From: CAMLFJ01 sp035524955
GTDB taxonomy: Bacteria; Methylomirabilota; Methylomirabilia; Rokubacteriales; CSP1-6
Length of the DNA: 64,000 nucleotides
Reading direction: 5' to 3'
NCBI GenBank assembly: GCA_035524955.1
Contig: DATLFG010000064.1
Location: 100,827 to 164,826, forward strand
The position numbers were made by a program, and so were the translations under genes. Shown in pieces: positions 34,503 to 42,519 of the stretch. Below the pieces are notes generated by a model, which did no database searches, was not told where the DNA came from, and saw only the letters and a list, made by a program, of their open reading frames with translations. Each line of letters starts with the position of its first letter. Positions within the stretch are counted from its first letter, which is position 1.

Positions 34503-35717
34503 ATGGACCGGCGACAGCGGCTGGCGATCCTGGCCGAGGCGGCCTCGGACGATAGGGAGAGCGGACTGCCTGCCCGCCCGCGGCTCAACGAGGGCCCGGT
34601 CGGGATCCGCCCGGTACGCCTCCCCGGCGGCGGCACCACGACGCTGATGCGGGTGATGCAGACCAATGCCTGCTCGCTCTCCTGCGGTTACTGCCCGACC
34701 TTCTGCGGCGGGCGTGTGAAGCGGACGGCCCTGTCGCCCGAGGAAGTCGCCCGCACCTTCATGGAGTCGCATCGCGCCGGAACGGCGCAGGGCCTGTTCT
34801 TGACCTCGGGCGTGCCGGGACGCGCGCCGCGCGCGGTGGACCGGATGCTGGCCGCGATCGAGATCCTGAGACGGCGTGAAGGGTTCGCCGGCTACGTCCA
34901 CATCAAGCTACTGCCCGGCGCCGAGCCGGAGCAAGTGGTGGAGGCCACCCGCCTGGCCACCCGGGTGTCGGTGAACCTGGAAGGGCCGAACGACGCGGTC
35001 GTGCGGGGCCTGGCGCGGGAGAAGGACTACTCGGGTGATCTCCTTCCGAACCTGATGCTGGCCGGCCGCCTCTCGCGCGAGGCGCGGCTCGAGGGCCGCG
35101 CGGGCATCGCCGCGGCCGGCACCACCACCCAGTTCGTGGTGGGCGCCCAGGGCGAGCAGGATCGCGAGATCCTGGGCGTGGTGGGTGGCCTCGAGCGACG
35201 TGGGCTCCTCCACCACGCCCACTTCAGCGCCTTCCAGCCGGTGGCCGGGACGCCGATGGAAGGGCTCCCGCCCACTCCCACCGCGCGCGAGTGGCGCCTC
35301 TACCAGGCCGAGCACCTGCTGCGGCAGTACGGGTTCCGGGCGGAGGAGCTCGTGTTCGGCGGCGACGGCAACCTCGCGCTCGACCACGATCCGAAGACGG
35401 CCTGGGCGCTGGCGCACGTCGAGCGGTTCCCGGTGGCGCTGGAGTGGGCACCCTACGAGCTGCTGCTCCGCGTGCCGGGAATCGGCCCCACCGCGGCGCG
35501 CCGGCTCGTCACCGAGCGGCGCCGCACGCTGCCGCGCGGCGGGCAGGATCTCCGCCGCCTCGGGGTGGACGCGACCCGCGCGGGCTTCTTCCTGACCCTG
35601 CGGGGCCGCCGGATGCGCGCCGGGCTGCCCGCCGAGCAGCTCCGCCTCTTCCCGCACGGCGAGCACCTGACGCAGGGGCCCTGGAAGACCACCGTGCCGC
35701 CCTGCGCCTACCGCTGA
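34503..35717 (+). CDS. Radical SAM protein with C-terminal helix-hairpin-helix, putative DNA modification/repair type
   Basis: A 404-residue enzyme. The 4Fe-4S cluster motif is NACSLSCGYCPTFC (CxxxCxxC) near residues 54-67; LFLTSGVPGRAPRAVDRM and a TIM-barrel follow; PYELLLRVPGIGPTAARRLVTERRR near 315-340 is a DNA-binding helix-hairpin-helix. This layout matches the radical SAM family (TIGR03916) usually linked to a uracil-DNA glycosylase-like gene. That partner is not adjacent here. ATG at 34503 follows TAGTAT by seven bases. Confidence 0.85.
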   Translation: MDRRQRLAILAEAASDDRESGLPARPRLNEGPVGIRPVRLPGGGTTTLMRVMQTNACSLSCGYCPTFCGGRVKRTALSPEEVARTFMESHRAGTAQGLFLTSGVPGRAPRAVDRMLAAIEILRRREGFAGYVHIKLLPGAEPEQVVEATRLATRVSVNLEGPNDAVVRGLAREKDYSGDLLPNLMLAGRLSREARLEGRAGIAAAGTTTQFVVGAQGEQDREILGVVGGLERRGLLHHAHFSAFQPVAGTPMEGLPPTPTAREWRLYQAEHLLRQYGFRAEELVFGGDGNLALDHDPKTAWALAHVERFPVALEWAPYELLLRVPGIGPTAARRLVTERRRTLPRGGQDLRRLGVDATRAGFFLTLRGRRMRAGLPAEQLRLFPHGEHLTQGPWKTTVPPCAYR

Positions 35718-35744
35718 CAGGCGTCGGGCGTACAATAGCGCCCC

Positions 35745-36155
35745 ATGACCTCGAAGCTCGAAGAGGCGGAGGCGCCGGCCGACCGGGCGCGGGCCGTCCT
35801 GATCTACGACGGCACCTGCGCCCTCTGCCGCGGGGGGGTCGCATGGATCTCGCGACGCGCGGTGAGAGGCCACTTCGAGTTCCTGCCCTGCCAGGCGGCG
35901 GAGCGGCGCGCCCGCTACCCGTGGATGGACGAGCACAGTTGTCTCCGGGCCATGCAGCTCATCCTGCCGGACGGGCGCGTGCTCGCGGGGGATGCCGCGA
36001 TCCCCGAAATCCTCCGCCGGCTGCGCGGCTGGCGCTGGCTGGCCCGGGCCTTCCGGCTGCCCGGCATGGAGCTGCTCGCTCCCCGGCTCTACGGCTGGGT
36101 GGCGCGCCACCGCTACCAGATCTCCTGCATGCTGGGCCGCTCCCGCCGTGGGTGA
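35745..36155 (+). CDS. DCC-family thiol-disulfide oxidoreductase-like protein (DUF393)
   Basis: A 136-residue protein with the family-defining VLIYDGTCALCRGGVAWISRR (DxxCxxC) near residues 18-38, FLPCQAAERRARYP, and LPDGRVLAGDAAIPEILRRL near 75-95. The two Cys of the first motif suggest redox activity, but the reaction is unknown. TACAAT (35731-35736) ends eight bases before the ATG, indicating a near-leaderless message. It overlaps the SDR gene by eight bases. Confidence 0.87.
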   Translation: MTSKLEEAEAPADRARAVLIYDGTCALCRGGVAWISRRAVRGHFEFLPCQAAERRARYPWMDEHSCLRAMQLILPDGRVLAGDAAIPEILRRLRGWRWLARAFRLPGMELLAPRLYGWVARHRYQISCMLGRSRRG

Positions 36156-36927
36156 CCGGCACGGGCGCGTCGCGCTCGTCACGGGGGCATCATCGGGCAT
36201 CGGGGCGGCCACCGCGCGTGCCTTCGCGGGCGCCGGGCTGCACGTGGCGCTCTGCGCCCGTCGGAAGGACCGGCTGGACCGGCTCGCGGCCGACCTGGTC
36301 GCGCGCGGGAGCGAGGCCACCGTGCACGCGGTGGACGTGACGGATGCCCTCGCGGTGCGGGCCATGGTGGAGGAGGTGGCCGCGCGCTGGGGGCGGCTCG
36401 ACGTGCTGGTCAACAACGCGGGGCGCGGCCTCGCGGCCACGCTCGAGCAGACCACCGCCGAGGAGTTCCGCGCCCTGATGGAGCTGAACGTGCTTGCCGT
36501 GCTCGGCGCCACCCAGGCGGCGCTACCCATCATGCGGCGACAGGGGAGCGGGCACATCATCAACGTCTCGTCCGTCGTCGGTCGCCGCGCGGTGCCCTAC
36601 CGCTCGGCCTACAGCGCGACCAAGTTCGCGCTGGGGGCGCTGAGCGAGGCGCTCCGGGTGGAGCTGACCGGGACGGGGATCGCGGTGACGCTCGTGTACC
36701 CGATCCGCACCGAGACGGAGTTCCACGCGGTCGAGGTCCAGAAAGTGCCGTGGCGGCCGATGGGCCCGGTCCAGTCGTCCGAGCGAGTCGCGCGGGCCAT
36801 CCTCCGCTGCGTTCGCCGGCCCCGGCCCGAGGTCTATCCGTACTGGCCGATACGGATCCTGGCCGTCATGAGCGTCCTCGCGCCGGGGCTCGTGGACCTG
36901 GGCATGCGCCGGGTGCTCCGGCGCTAG
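36148..36927 (+). CDS. Short-chain dehydrogenase/reductase
   Basis: A 259-residue classical SDR. Cofactor loop VTGASSGIGAATARAFAGAG is near residues 10-29, LVNNAGRG near 85, catalytic Ser in INVSSVVGRRAV, and Tyr-x-x-x-Lys in YSATKFALGALSEALR. ALCARRKDRLDRL after strand 2 favours NADPH. The C-terminal hydrophobic stretch (YPYWPIRILAVMSVLAPGLVDLG) may associate with membrane. GTG at 36148 overlaps the DCC gene. Its stop overlaps that of the convergent pseudogene. Confidence 0.9.
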   Translation: MGDRHGRVALVTGASSGIGAATARAFAGAGLHVALCARRKDRLDRLAADLVARGSEATVHAVDVTDALAVRAMVEEVAARWGRLDVLVNNAGRGLAATLEQTTAEEFRALMELNVLAVLGATQAALPIMRRQGSGHIINVSSVVGRRAVPYRSAYSATKFALGALSEALRVELTGTGIAVTLVYPIRTETEFHAVEVQKVPWRPMGPVQSSERVARAILRCVRRPRPEVYPYWPIRILAVMSVLAPGLVDLGMRRVLRR

Positions 36928-37614
36928 GAACCCGGAGGGGGGCCGGGCCCGCTTCCAGCGAGATCGAGGGTGAGGCCGCGCCCGGCGGCGATGGCGCGCT
37001 CGTAGACCGCCGCCGCCGCGGCCACGTCTTCGATCGCCACGCCGGTGCTGTCGAAGATCGTGATCTCGCCGGCCGACGTCCGGCCGGGCCTGCGGCCGGC
37101 GACCACGTCGGCCAGCACCGCGTGCACGTCGCGCGGAGACAGGACGCCGCTCGCGAGGGCGTGGTGGAGATCGCCGATGGTCGCGCACTGCTCGAGACTG
37201 TCCACCACGATCGTGCCCGCCGCCATCAGCGCCGGCTCGATCTCGACCTTGTACTCGTCGTCGGCGCCCACCGCGGTGGCCGCGCCGGTCCGCAGCACGG
37301 TGATCTCCATCGAGTCCATCAGCGCCAGGGGTCGTCCGGTCTCGCCGTCGGACAGCACGAGGACTCCCTGGATGGTGGGGAGCCCGCGCCGTGCGCCGTT
37401 GGCGGGGAAGTTGGCATTGAGCTTGACCGCGACGTAGAGGCGGGCGAGCGGCAGTCCGGCCGCCTTGACGTGAAAGCCGCCATCGGGCACGTGAAGCCCG
37501 AGCACGCCGGGGCCCAAGGCCCGCCCCGCGCCCTGGAGGGCGAACCCGTGCTCGACCGCGGCGATGCAGCGTCAGCAGAGCCGCCACGTCGCCGCGGGTG
37601 AGGACTCGGGTCAT
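36924..37614 (-). pseudogene. Ornithine cyclodeaminase / mu-crystallin family, frameshifted and internally deleted
   Basis: The N-terminus MTRVLTRGDVAALLTL starts at 37614 in one frame. The continuation IAAVEHGFALQGAGRALGPG, expected next in the family, is in another frame, so a frameshift lies near 37565-37572. The second frame runs to 36924 through ALMDSMEITVLRTGAATAV and then jumps directly to GADDEYKVEIEPALMAAG. Intact relatives (about 320 residues) have the whole Rossmann NAD-binding domain, roughly 100 residues, between those two points. The remnant cannot bind NAD in the normal way. It starts by ATGA overlap with the MFS gene as the last member of the chromate operon. Confidence 0.75.
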
Positions 37615-38762
37615 CGCGTCTCCAGGCGGCGAATGGTCGCATAGAGCATCAGGTCGTAGGCGATCTTGAGCCCGCCTCCGAGGAAGAAGGGCGCGGTGAG
37701 CGACACGCTCGCCATCACCCAGCCGGTGAGGGCCGGACTGACCGACTGGGCGAGCGTGCGGCTCGTGTTGGTGAGGCTGGCCGCGCGCTCGCGCTCGTGA
37801 TCCTCCACCGCCAGCATGAGGAAGCTCTGCCGGGTGGGGACGTCCATCTGGGAGAGCAGGTGGCGGGCCAGCAGCAGGGTGACCGCGAGCGCGGCGGACG
37901 GCGCCAGCGCGACCCCGATCAGCAGCACGTTCGAGACGAGGTGCGAGAAGACCATGGTGTTGACGAGGCCCAGGCGGGGCGCGAGCCGCGCGGCCAGGAG
38001 CAGGGAGAGGCCCGACAGGACCTGGGCGCCGAAGAAGGTCCAGCCGAGCGCGGCCAGACCCATCCCGAAGCGCGTGTAGAGCCAGTACGCGATGAGGCTC
38101 TGAAGCACGAAGCCGCCCGCCAGCGAGTCCAGCGCGAAGAGCGCGGCCAGGCGGTGGATGAGCCTCCGCGACGGCATCGGGGTGGCCTGGCGGGCGACGA
38201 CCGAGCGGCCGGGGTCCGGTCGCATCAGGGCATAGGCGCCCATCTGCACGAGCCCGCCGAGCAGGAAGACCGAGAACAGCAGGCGGGGAGAGGGACCCGC
38301 GTATCCCACCACCGCGGCGCCGAGCGCGGAGGCGGCGTAACCCGCGAGGTTGTAGAAGCTCAGCGTGGTGGTCAGACGCTCGCGCGGCGTGGCGCGCGTC
38401 ACCGCTACCTGCTCGAGCGTGAGGAACGGGCCGGTCTCGCCGGTGCCGACCGCGAGGTTGCCCACCATGGCCGCCGCGACGATCAGCCAGGGCTGCTCGG
38501 TGGCGAGGAAGACCAGGGCGGAGACGACGATGAGACCGGCCTGGGCGACCAGCGCGGCCCGGGCGCCGTAGCGCTCGGCGGGGCGGCGAATCGCGAAGGT
38601 CATGGCCGCGCTGGCGAGCAGGGTGAGCGTCACCGCGACCCCGATCTGCCGCGCGTCGAGGCCGCGCTCGGCCAGGTAGACGGGGAAGAGGATGCCGAGG
38701 AAGCCGTAGCAGAACGTGCGCGTCGCCTTGGCGACGAAGACGAGGCGCCCGTCGCGGCTCAC
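37611..38762 (-). CDS. MFS transporter
   Basis: A 383-residue major facilitator with about 12 hydrophobic helices. The cytoplasmic loop RRPAERYGARAALVAQAG lies between helices 2 and 3, and a basic loop lies near mid-protein. GTG at 38762 overlaps the chrB-C stop (GTGA). In several chromate-resistance operons an MFS protein follows ChrB-like genes, so an export role for an oxyanion or related solute is suggested. The substrate is not determinable. Confidence 0.85.
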   Translation of the reverse strand: MSRDGRLVFVAKATRTFCYGFLGILFPVYLAERGLDARQIGVAVTLTLLASAAMTFAIRRPAERYGARAALVAQAGLIVVSALVFLATEQPWLIVAAAMVGNLAVGTGETGPFLTLEQVAVTRATPRERLTTTLSFYNLAGYAASALGAAVVGYAGPSPRLLFSVFLLGGLVQMGAYALMRPDPGRSVVARQATPMPSRRLIHRLAALFALDSLAGGFVLQSLIAYWLYTRFGMGLAALGWTFFGAQVLSGLSLLLAARLAPRLGLVNTMVFSHLVSNVLLIGVALAPSAALAVTLLLARHLLSQMDVPTRQSFLMLAVEDHERERAASLTNTSRTLAQSVSPALTGWVMASVSLTAPFFLGGGLKIAYDLMLYATIRRLETR

Positions 38763-39184
38763 GCGCGGCCGGTCCGGCAGTAGGCGTAGAGCGCGTCGTA
38801 GACCGGGAACTGGAGCGCCATGTTCTCGACGTCGTCGCGGGTGATCTCGCGGAAGCCGCTCGCCACCGCGTAGAGCCCCCAGGCCTCGCGGGCGATACCC
38901 CGAGCGTCCGTGTCGGCGCCGCGCACGATCTCGCCGAGGGCGCGCAGGGCCGGATCGGTCAGGTCGTACTTGTCGAGGAACGCGTCGAACGAGCAGCGGT
39001 CCCCGTGGTGACCGAGCTCGACGCCGGGCACGTCGAAGGGCAGGGCGCCTTCGCGGCGGGCGGCGTCCATGACCTCGTCCTCCGCCACGAACAGGAACTC
39101 GGCGGTCGGGTCGATGAAGCGCTGGATGAGCCAGGGGCAGGCGATCCGGTCCACCCGCGCCTTGCGCCGCGTCACCCACTTCAT
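38759..39184 (-). CDS. Stand-alone ChrB C-terminal domain protein
   Basis: A 141-residue protein matching the C-terminal half of ChrB: MKWVTRRKARVDRIACPWLIQRFIDPTAEFLFV, then FDVPGVELGHHGDRCSFDAFL, and a helical end. Compare the full-length ChrB at 40760 (RPHVDRIASAWLIKRFVDPEAEFVFA, DFGHHGEDCTFETLL). Conserved Asp, His and Cys suggest metal or chromate binding. ATG at 39184 overlaps the phosphatase gene stop. The operon therefore carries two copies of this domain, one without the DNA-binding half. Confidence 0.85.
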   Translation of the reverse strand: MKWVTRRKARVDRIACPWLIQRFIDPTAEFLFVAEDEVMDAARREGALPFDVPGVELGHHGDRCSFDAFLDKYDLTDPALRALGEIVRGADTDARGIAREAWGLYAVASGFREITRDDVENMALQFPVYDALYAYCRTGRA

Positions 39185-39597
39185 CGGTGCGCTCCCCGGG
39201 TCGCGCACTCGTCGAGCAGGCGGTCGAGATGGCGCCGGATCGCGGCGCGGGCCGCCGGCAGGTCTTCGCTCACCGCGGGCACATCGTCCCAGCGCTCGAC
39301 CGGCACTGTCGCCGGCGCCGCCTCGGCGAGCTCGCAGCCGAACGTGATGACGCGCTCGGCCCGCGCGGTGTCCGCGGCGGAGACCCGTCGCGGCCGTCTC
39401 CGACCGAGCTCGACCCCTTCCGCCCGAAGGGCGGCGACCACCCCGGGGGTGATCTCGGGATCCGGCTCGGTGCCGGCCGAATCGGCGGTGAGGGCGAGGC
39501 CGCGCTCGGCGGCCAGGCGCCGGAAGTCGGCGGCCGCGAGGACGCTCTTGGCCGCGCCGTGCAAGCAGACGAAGAGAATAGACCGTGATGGGCTCAT
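39181..39597 (-). CDS. Low-molecular-weight phosphatase / arsenate reductase-like protein
   Basis: A 138-residue LMW-PTP fold: ILFVCLHGAAKSVLAA contains the catalytic Cys, but the loop CLHGAAK has Lys where C-x5-R normally ends in Arg. The acid region DDVPAVSEDLPAAR holds candidate general-acid Asp residues. The Lys may weaken phosphate binding; related proteins with HGAAKS seem to form their own subfamily. ATGA overlaps link it to chrA upstream and chrB-C downstream, placing it in oxyanion resistance. Confidence 0.78.
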   Translation of the reverse strand: MSPSRSILFVCLHGAAKSVLAAADFRRLAAERGLALTADSAGTEPDPEITPGVVAALRAEGVELGRRRPRRVSAADTARAERVITFGCELAEAAPATVPVERWDDVPAVSEDLPAARAAIRRHLDRLLDECATRGAHR

Positions 39598-40763
39598 GGG
39601 GCTCCTCGCATCCAGAAGATGATCAGGCCGGTGACGCCCGCCCCCGCGATCAGAATCGGCTCGGGCACCTTCAGGCGCCAGAGCAGGCCGAACGCGGCCA
39701 GCCCGATCAAGGCGGTGGGCAGGTCGAAGATGGCGCGGCGGCCGAGCACGACGCAGGCGCCCGCGATGGCGCCGGCGGCCGCGGCGGTCACGCCGTTGAC
39801 GAAGGCCTTCACCTGCGGGTTCTCGCCGAAGCGGTCGAACCAGCGGTACGGAATGACGACGAAGAGGTAGGTGGGCAGGAACACGCCGACCGCCGCCGCA
39901 GTGCCGCCCGCCACGCCCGCGACGAGATAGCCGATGAAGGCCACCGTGATCACCACCGGTCCCGGCGTCAGCATGGCCACCGCGACCGCGTCGAGGAACT
40001 GCTGGTCGGTGAGCCACCGGTACTCCTGCACGACGCCGCCGTAGAGGAAGGGCACGATGGCCAGCCCACTGCCGAACACGAAGGCGCCCGCGTGCGTGAA
40101 GAACCAGAAGATCTGGGCCAGCACCCCGGGCGATGCGGTGGCGGTCATGCCGGTCAGCGCGAGCAGGGGCCAGCCTAGCGCGGGCAGGCTCCGGGTCGTG
40201 CCGGGCCAGGTCAGCAGGCGGCGGGGCGGGGCCTGGACGAGCATCACCACGAGGCCGCACAGGATGAACAGGGTGCCGATCTCGCTCTCCGTCCACGCCG
40301 TGACGAACGCCATCGACCCGGCGACCGCCCATAGCAGCCGATCGGCCGCCAGAGACAGACGCAGGAGCTTCCAGGCCGAGCGCACGATGATGCCGATGAC
40401 GGCCGCGCCCACTCCGTAGAAGGCCGCCTGCATCCACCCGAGGCCCCCGTATGCGACGTACACCGCGCCCAGCGCCAGCGTCATCACGAAGGACGGGAGG
40501 GCGAAGGCCAGCCCGATCAAGGTGGCGCCGGCCACGCCGCCGTGGACGTAGCCCAGGCACATGGCGAGCTGGGCGGCCAGCGGTCCGGGGGCGAGCTGCG
40601 AGAGGGTCAGGCCCTTGAAGTAGTCCTGCTTGGTGAACCAAGCCCGGCGCTCGACCAGGTCCCGCTGCATGTACCCGACGAGCGCCACCGGACCCCCGAA
40701 GCCGAGGGTGCCGAGATAGAGAAAGTAGCGAACGAGACTCCAGGTCGTGCGCGGTTCGCTCAT
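39594..40763 (-). CDS. chrA: Chromate transporter ChrA
   Basis: A 389-residue CHR-family membrane protein made of two homologous halves. N-half signatures are LGFGGPVALVGYMQRDLVERRAWF and QLAPGPLAAQLAMCLGYVHGGVAGATLIG; C-half signatures are FGSGLAIVPFLYGGVVQEYRWLTDQQFLDAVAVAMLTPGPVVI. It exports chromate or antiports sulfate. Start and stop overlap chrB and the phosphatase-like gene by ATGA, so the set is translationally coupled. Confidence 0.94.
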   Translation of the reverse strand: MSEPRTTWSLVRYFLYLGTLGFGGPVALVGYMQRDLVERRAWFTKQDYFKGLTLSQLAPGPLAAQLAMCLGYVHGGVAGATLIGLAFALPSFVMTLALGAVYVAYGGLGWMQAAFYGVGAAVIGIIVRSAWKLLRLSLAADRLLWAVAGSMAFVTAWTESEIGTLFILCGLVVMLVQAPPRRLLTWPGTTRSLPALGWPLLALTGMTATASPGVLAQIFWFFTHAGAFVFGSGLAIVPFLYGGVVQEYRWLTDQQFLDAVAVAMLTPGPVVITVAFIGYLVAGVAGGTAAAVGVFLPTYLFVVIPYRWFDRFGENPQVKAFVNGVTAAAAGAIAGACVVLGRRAIFDLPTALIGLAAFGLLWRLKVPEPILIAGAGVTGLIIFWMRGAP

Positions 40764-41686
40764 GCCCGCTCTCCGACGGTGGCGTAGAGGCCATCGAACA
40801 GGGTCATCCCGTGCGCCAGCGCCTCGTGATCGCCCTTGATCGCGGCCAGGAGCGCGCGCAGGGCGAGATCGATCCCGCGGGCCTCCTCACGCGCGAACTT
40901 CTGGTCTTTGATGTCGGCTTCGTGGACGATCTCGGCCAGGATGGCCAGCTTGCGGTCGCGAAGCCCGGTGCGGCGGAGGAGGGTCTCGAACGTGCAGTCC
41001 TCGCCGTGATGGCCGAAGTCCACGCCGGCCATGTCGAACGGGATCGCGTCGGCGGGAATCTGATCGGGCGGCGCGAAGACGAACTCCGCCTCGGGGTCCA
41101 CGAAGCGCTTGATGAGCCACGCGGAGGCGATGCGGTCCACGTGGGGGCGAGGCCGCGTGACCCAGCGACGCCCCGTGAGCGCGGCGAGATCCAGCGGCGG
41201 GGCCGCGCCCGCCGACCGGGCGCGCCCCGCGGCGGTACGCTCCTCGACGGCCTCCCGCGCTCGTTCGGCCTCCCGGCGCCCCGGCGCCTCGAAGAAGTCG
41301 ATCTCGGTGATCCGGCCCATCTCGCGTGCGAGCCGGGCCAGCTCCTCGGCGAGGCGTGGCCGGCGGCCCTTGAGCAGCTTCCGATACCGCTCGGCAAGGG
41401 TCGCGTAGTCCTGGTTGCGGGCGTCCTGGAACAGGCGCACCACGTCCGCGTGCTGCATGTTCTCGATCCGGTCCACGCGGAGCAGGGTGGCCTCGCCCCC
41501 GTCGCGAAGGATCTCCTGGGCGAGCCACTGGAACTGCTCGTAGCGGTCCGGCGAGTCGGGTAGCAGATAGGCCGAGTTCCTGAGCGCCACCGCGCCCAGC
41601 CCTCGCAGCCGGCGCCAGGCCCGGACGCGCAGGCTCGAGGGGCGCGGGGGGAGACTTAGCAACAGCAGTATCCAGCCATGCAACAT
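40760..41686 (-). CDS. chrB: Chromate resistance regulator ChrB
   Basis: A 308-residue protein. The N-terminal half (WILLLLSLPPRPSSLRVRAWRRLRGLGAVALRNSAYLLP) is the PaaX-like ChrB_N regulator domain. The C-terminal half (RPHVDRIASAWLIKRFVDPEAEFVFA.., GHHGEDCTFETLLRRTG) is the ChrB sensor domain. ChrB proteins repress or activate the chr operon in response to chromate. The ATG at 41686 lies inside a palindrome, and TAGGTT ends eight bases before it, so the mRNA is nearly leaderless and autoregulated. Confidence 0.92.
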   Translation of the reverse strand: MLHGWILLLLSLPPRPSSLRVRAWRRLRGLGAVALRNSAYLLPDSPDRYEQFQWLAQEILRDGGEATLLRVDRIENMQHADVVRLFQDARNQDYATLAERYRKLLKGRRPRLAEELARLAREMGRITEIDFFEAPGRREAERAREAVEERTAAGRARSAGAAPPLDLAALTGRRWVTRPRPHVDRIASAWLIKRFVDPEAEFVFAPPDQIPADAIPFDMAGVDFGHHGEDCTFETLLRRTGLRDRKLAILAEIVHEADIKDQKFAREEARGIDLALRALLAAIKGDHEALAHGMTLFDGLYATVGERA

Positions 41687-41723
41687 ATGTTGCTAACCTA
41701 AAGGTTCCGTTTCATCGTGTCAA
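41680..41723 (-). promoter_or_regulatory. chr operon promoter and operator palindrome
   Basis: On the reverse strand TTGACA (41718-41723) and TAGGTT (41695-41700) are exactly 17 bases apart. Just downstream the perfect palindrome GCAACATATGTTGC (41680-41693) covers the transcription start and the chrB ATG. A second TAGCAACA half-site lies near 41657-41664. A dimeric ChrB bound here would block initiation. Confidence 0.65.
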
Positions 41724-41745
41724 GGGCCAAAGTGGCGGGGAGCGC

Positions 41746-41776
41746 TTGACAGATAGGATCCTCACCTGTTTAGTAT
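41746..41776 (+). promoter_or_regulatory. Promoter of the small helical protein gene
   Basis: TTGACA (41746-41751) and TAGTAT (41771-41776) with a 19-base spacer lie 25 bases before the ATG at 41802. They are divergent from and close to the chr promoter, so regulation may be shared. Confidence 0.5.
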
Positions 41777-41801
41777 ATGAGTCCCACAGGAGGTGGCCGC
41801 G

Positions 41802-42080
41802 ATGAACATGCTGGAGAGGCTGCTGCAGGATGAGCTGAACCACATGATTGACCGAATTGCCACGCGCGCGAGGGAGGATACCGCGGCCGACCTCAGGTCC
41901 GACCTGAAGGCCCACATCGAGCGCACCGAGGACCGGTTGACCGCCCTGCGGACCGCGCTGCTGGACGGCTACGCGGAGTGGACGCGCACCCTCGACGAGT
42001 GCGAGGACCTCTGGGCGGTGGCCGGGCTCCGTAAGGACGGCGCGGAGGCGCCGGCCCGGATCAGCCGAAGAGCCGCTTGA
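41802..42080 (+). CDS. Small helical protein of unknown function
   Basis: A 92-residue, charged, all-helical protein (LERLLQDELNHMIDRIATRAREDTAADLRSDLKAHIERTEDRLTALRTALLDGYAEW). AGGAGGTG precedes the ATG at 41802, so that start is preferred over the GTG at 41793 inside the ribosome site. It has its own sigma-70-like promoter. The C-terminus overlaps the convergent gene by 20 bases. No family recognised; coiled-coil dimerisation is likely. Confidence 0.7.
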   Translation: MNMLERLLQDELNHMIDRIATRAREDTAADLRSDLKAHIERTEDRLTALRTALLDGYAEWTRTLDECEDLWAVAGLRKDGAEAPARISRRAA

Positions 42081-42519
42081 GCCAGCCGGGCCCGCCCGGA
42101 TCGGCCAGCCGCTGCGCCGCGTACCGGCTCTGGTACCGCTCGAAGCGCTGCCAGTAGTCGGGAAGCCGCCGGGCCAGCCACACCTGGCCGCCGAGCAGGC
42201 GCGCGGGCTCGTCGTCCGCGGCGGCCTCGGCCTCCGCGAAGCCCGGGCGCAGGTCCGCCGGCAGCTCGGCCTCAAAGGCGTCGCGCAGCCACCCGAGCAC
42301 CGCTCGCGCGCCGGCCTCGAACTCGGCGCGATCGGCGGGGCTGCCACTCTCGGGCGCGGGGCGTCCGGTGGCCGCGCGGAGGTCCACCATGAGCTTGAGC
42401 GCGGCCATCTCCACGGCTTCCGCGATGCGCTCGCGGAGCTGCGCCTGGATGCGCTCCATCAGCCTGCGGGCGTCGCCGTGCTGGTGCGGAAAGGCGCCGC
42501 GCACCGGCCACTCGCTCAC
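42061..42519 (-). CDS. Hypothetical helical protein
   Basis: A 152-residue, mostly helical acidic protein (RLMERIQAQLRERIAEAVEMAALKLMVDLRAATG.., WLARRLPDYWQRFERYQSRYAAQRL). GTG at 42519 overlaps the stop of the NDUFA9-like gene (GTGA), so it is translated with it. No known domain is seen. Confidence 0.65.
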   Translation of the reverse strand: MSEWPVRGAFPHQHGDARRLMERIQAQLRERIAEAVEMAALKLMVDLRAATGRPAPESGSPADRAEFEAGARAVLGWLRDAFEAELPADLRPGFAEAEAAADDEPARLLGGQVWLARRLPDYWQRFERYQSRYAAQRLADPGGPGWLKRLFG

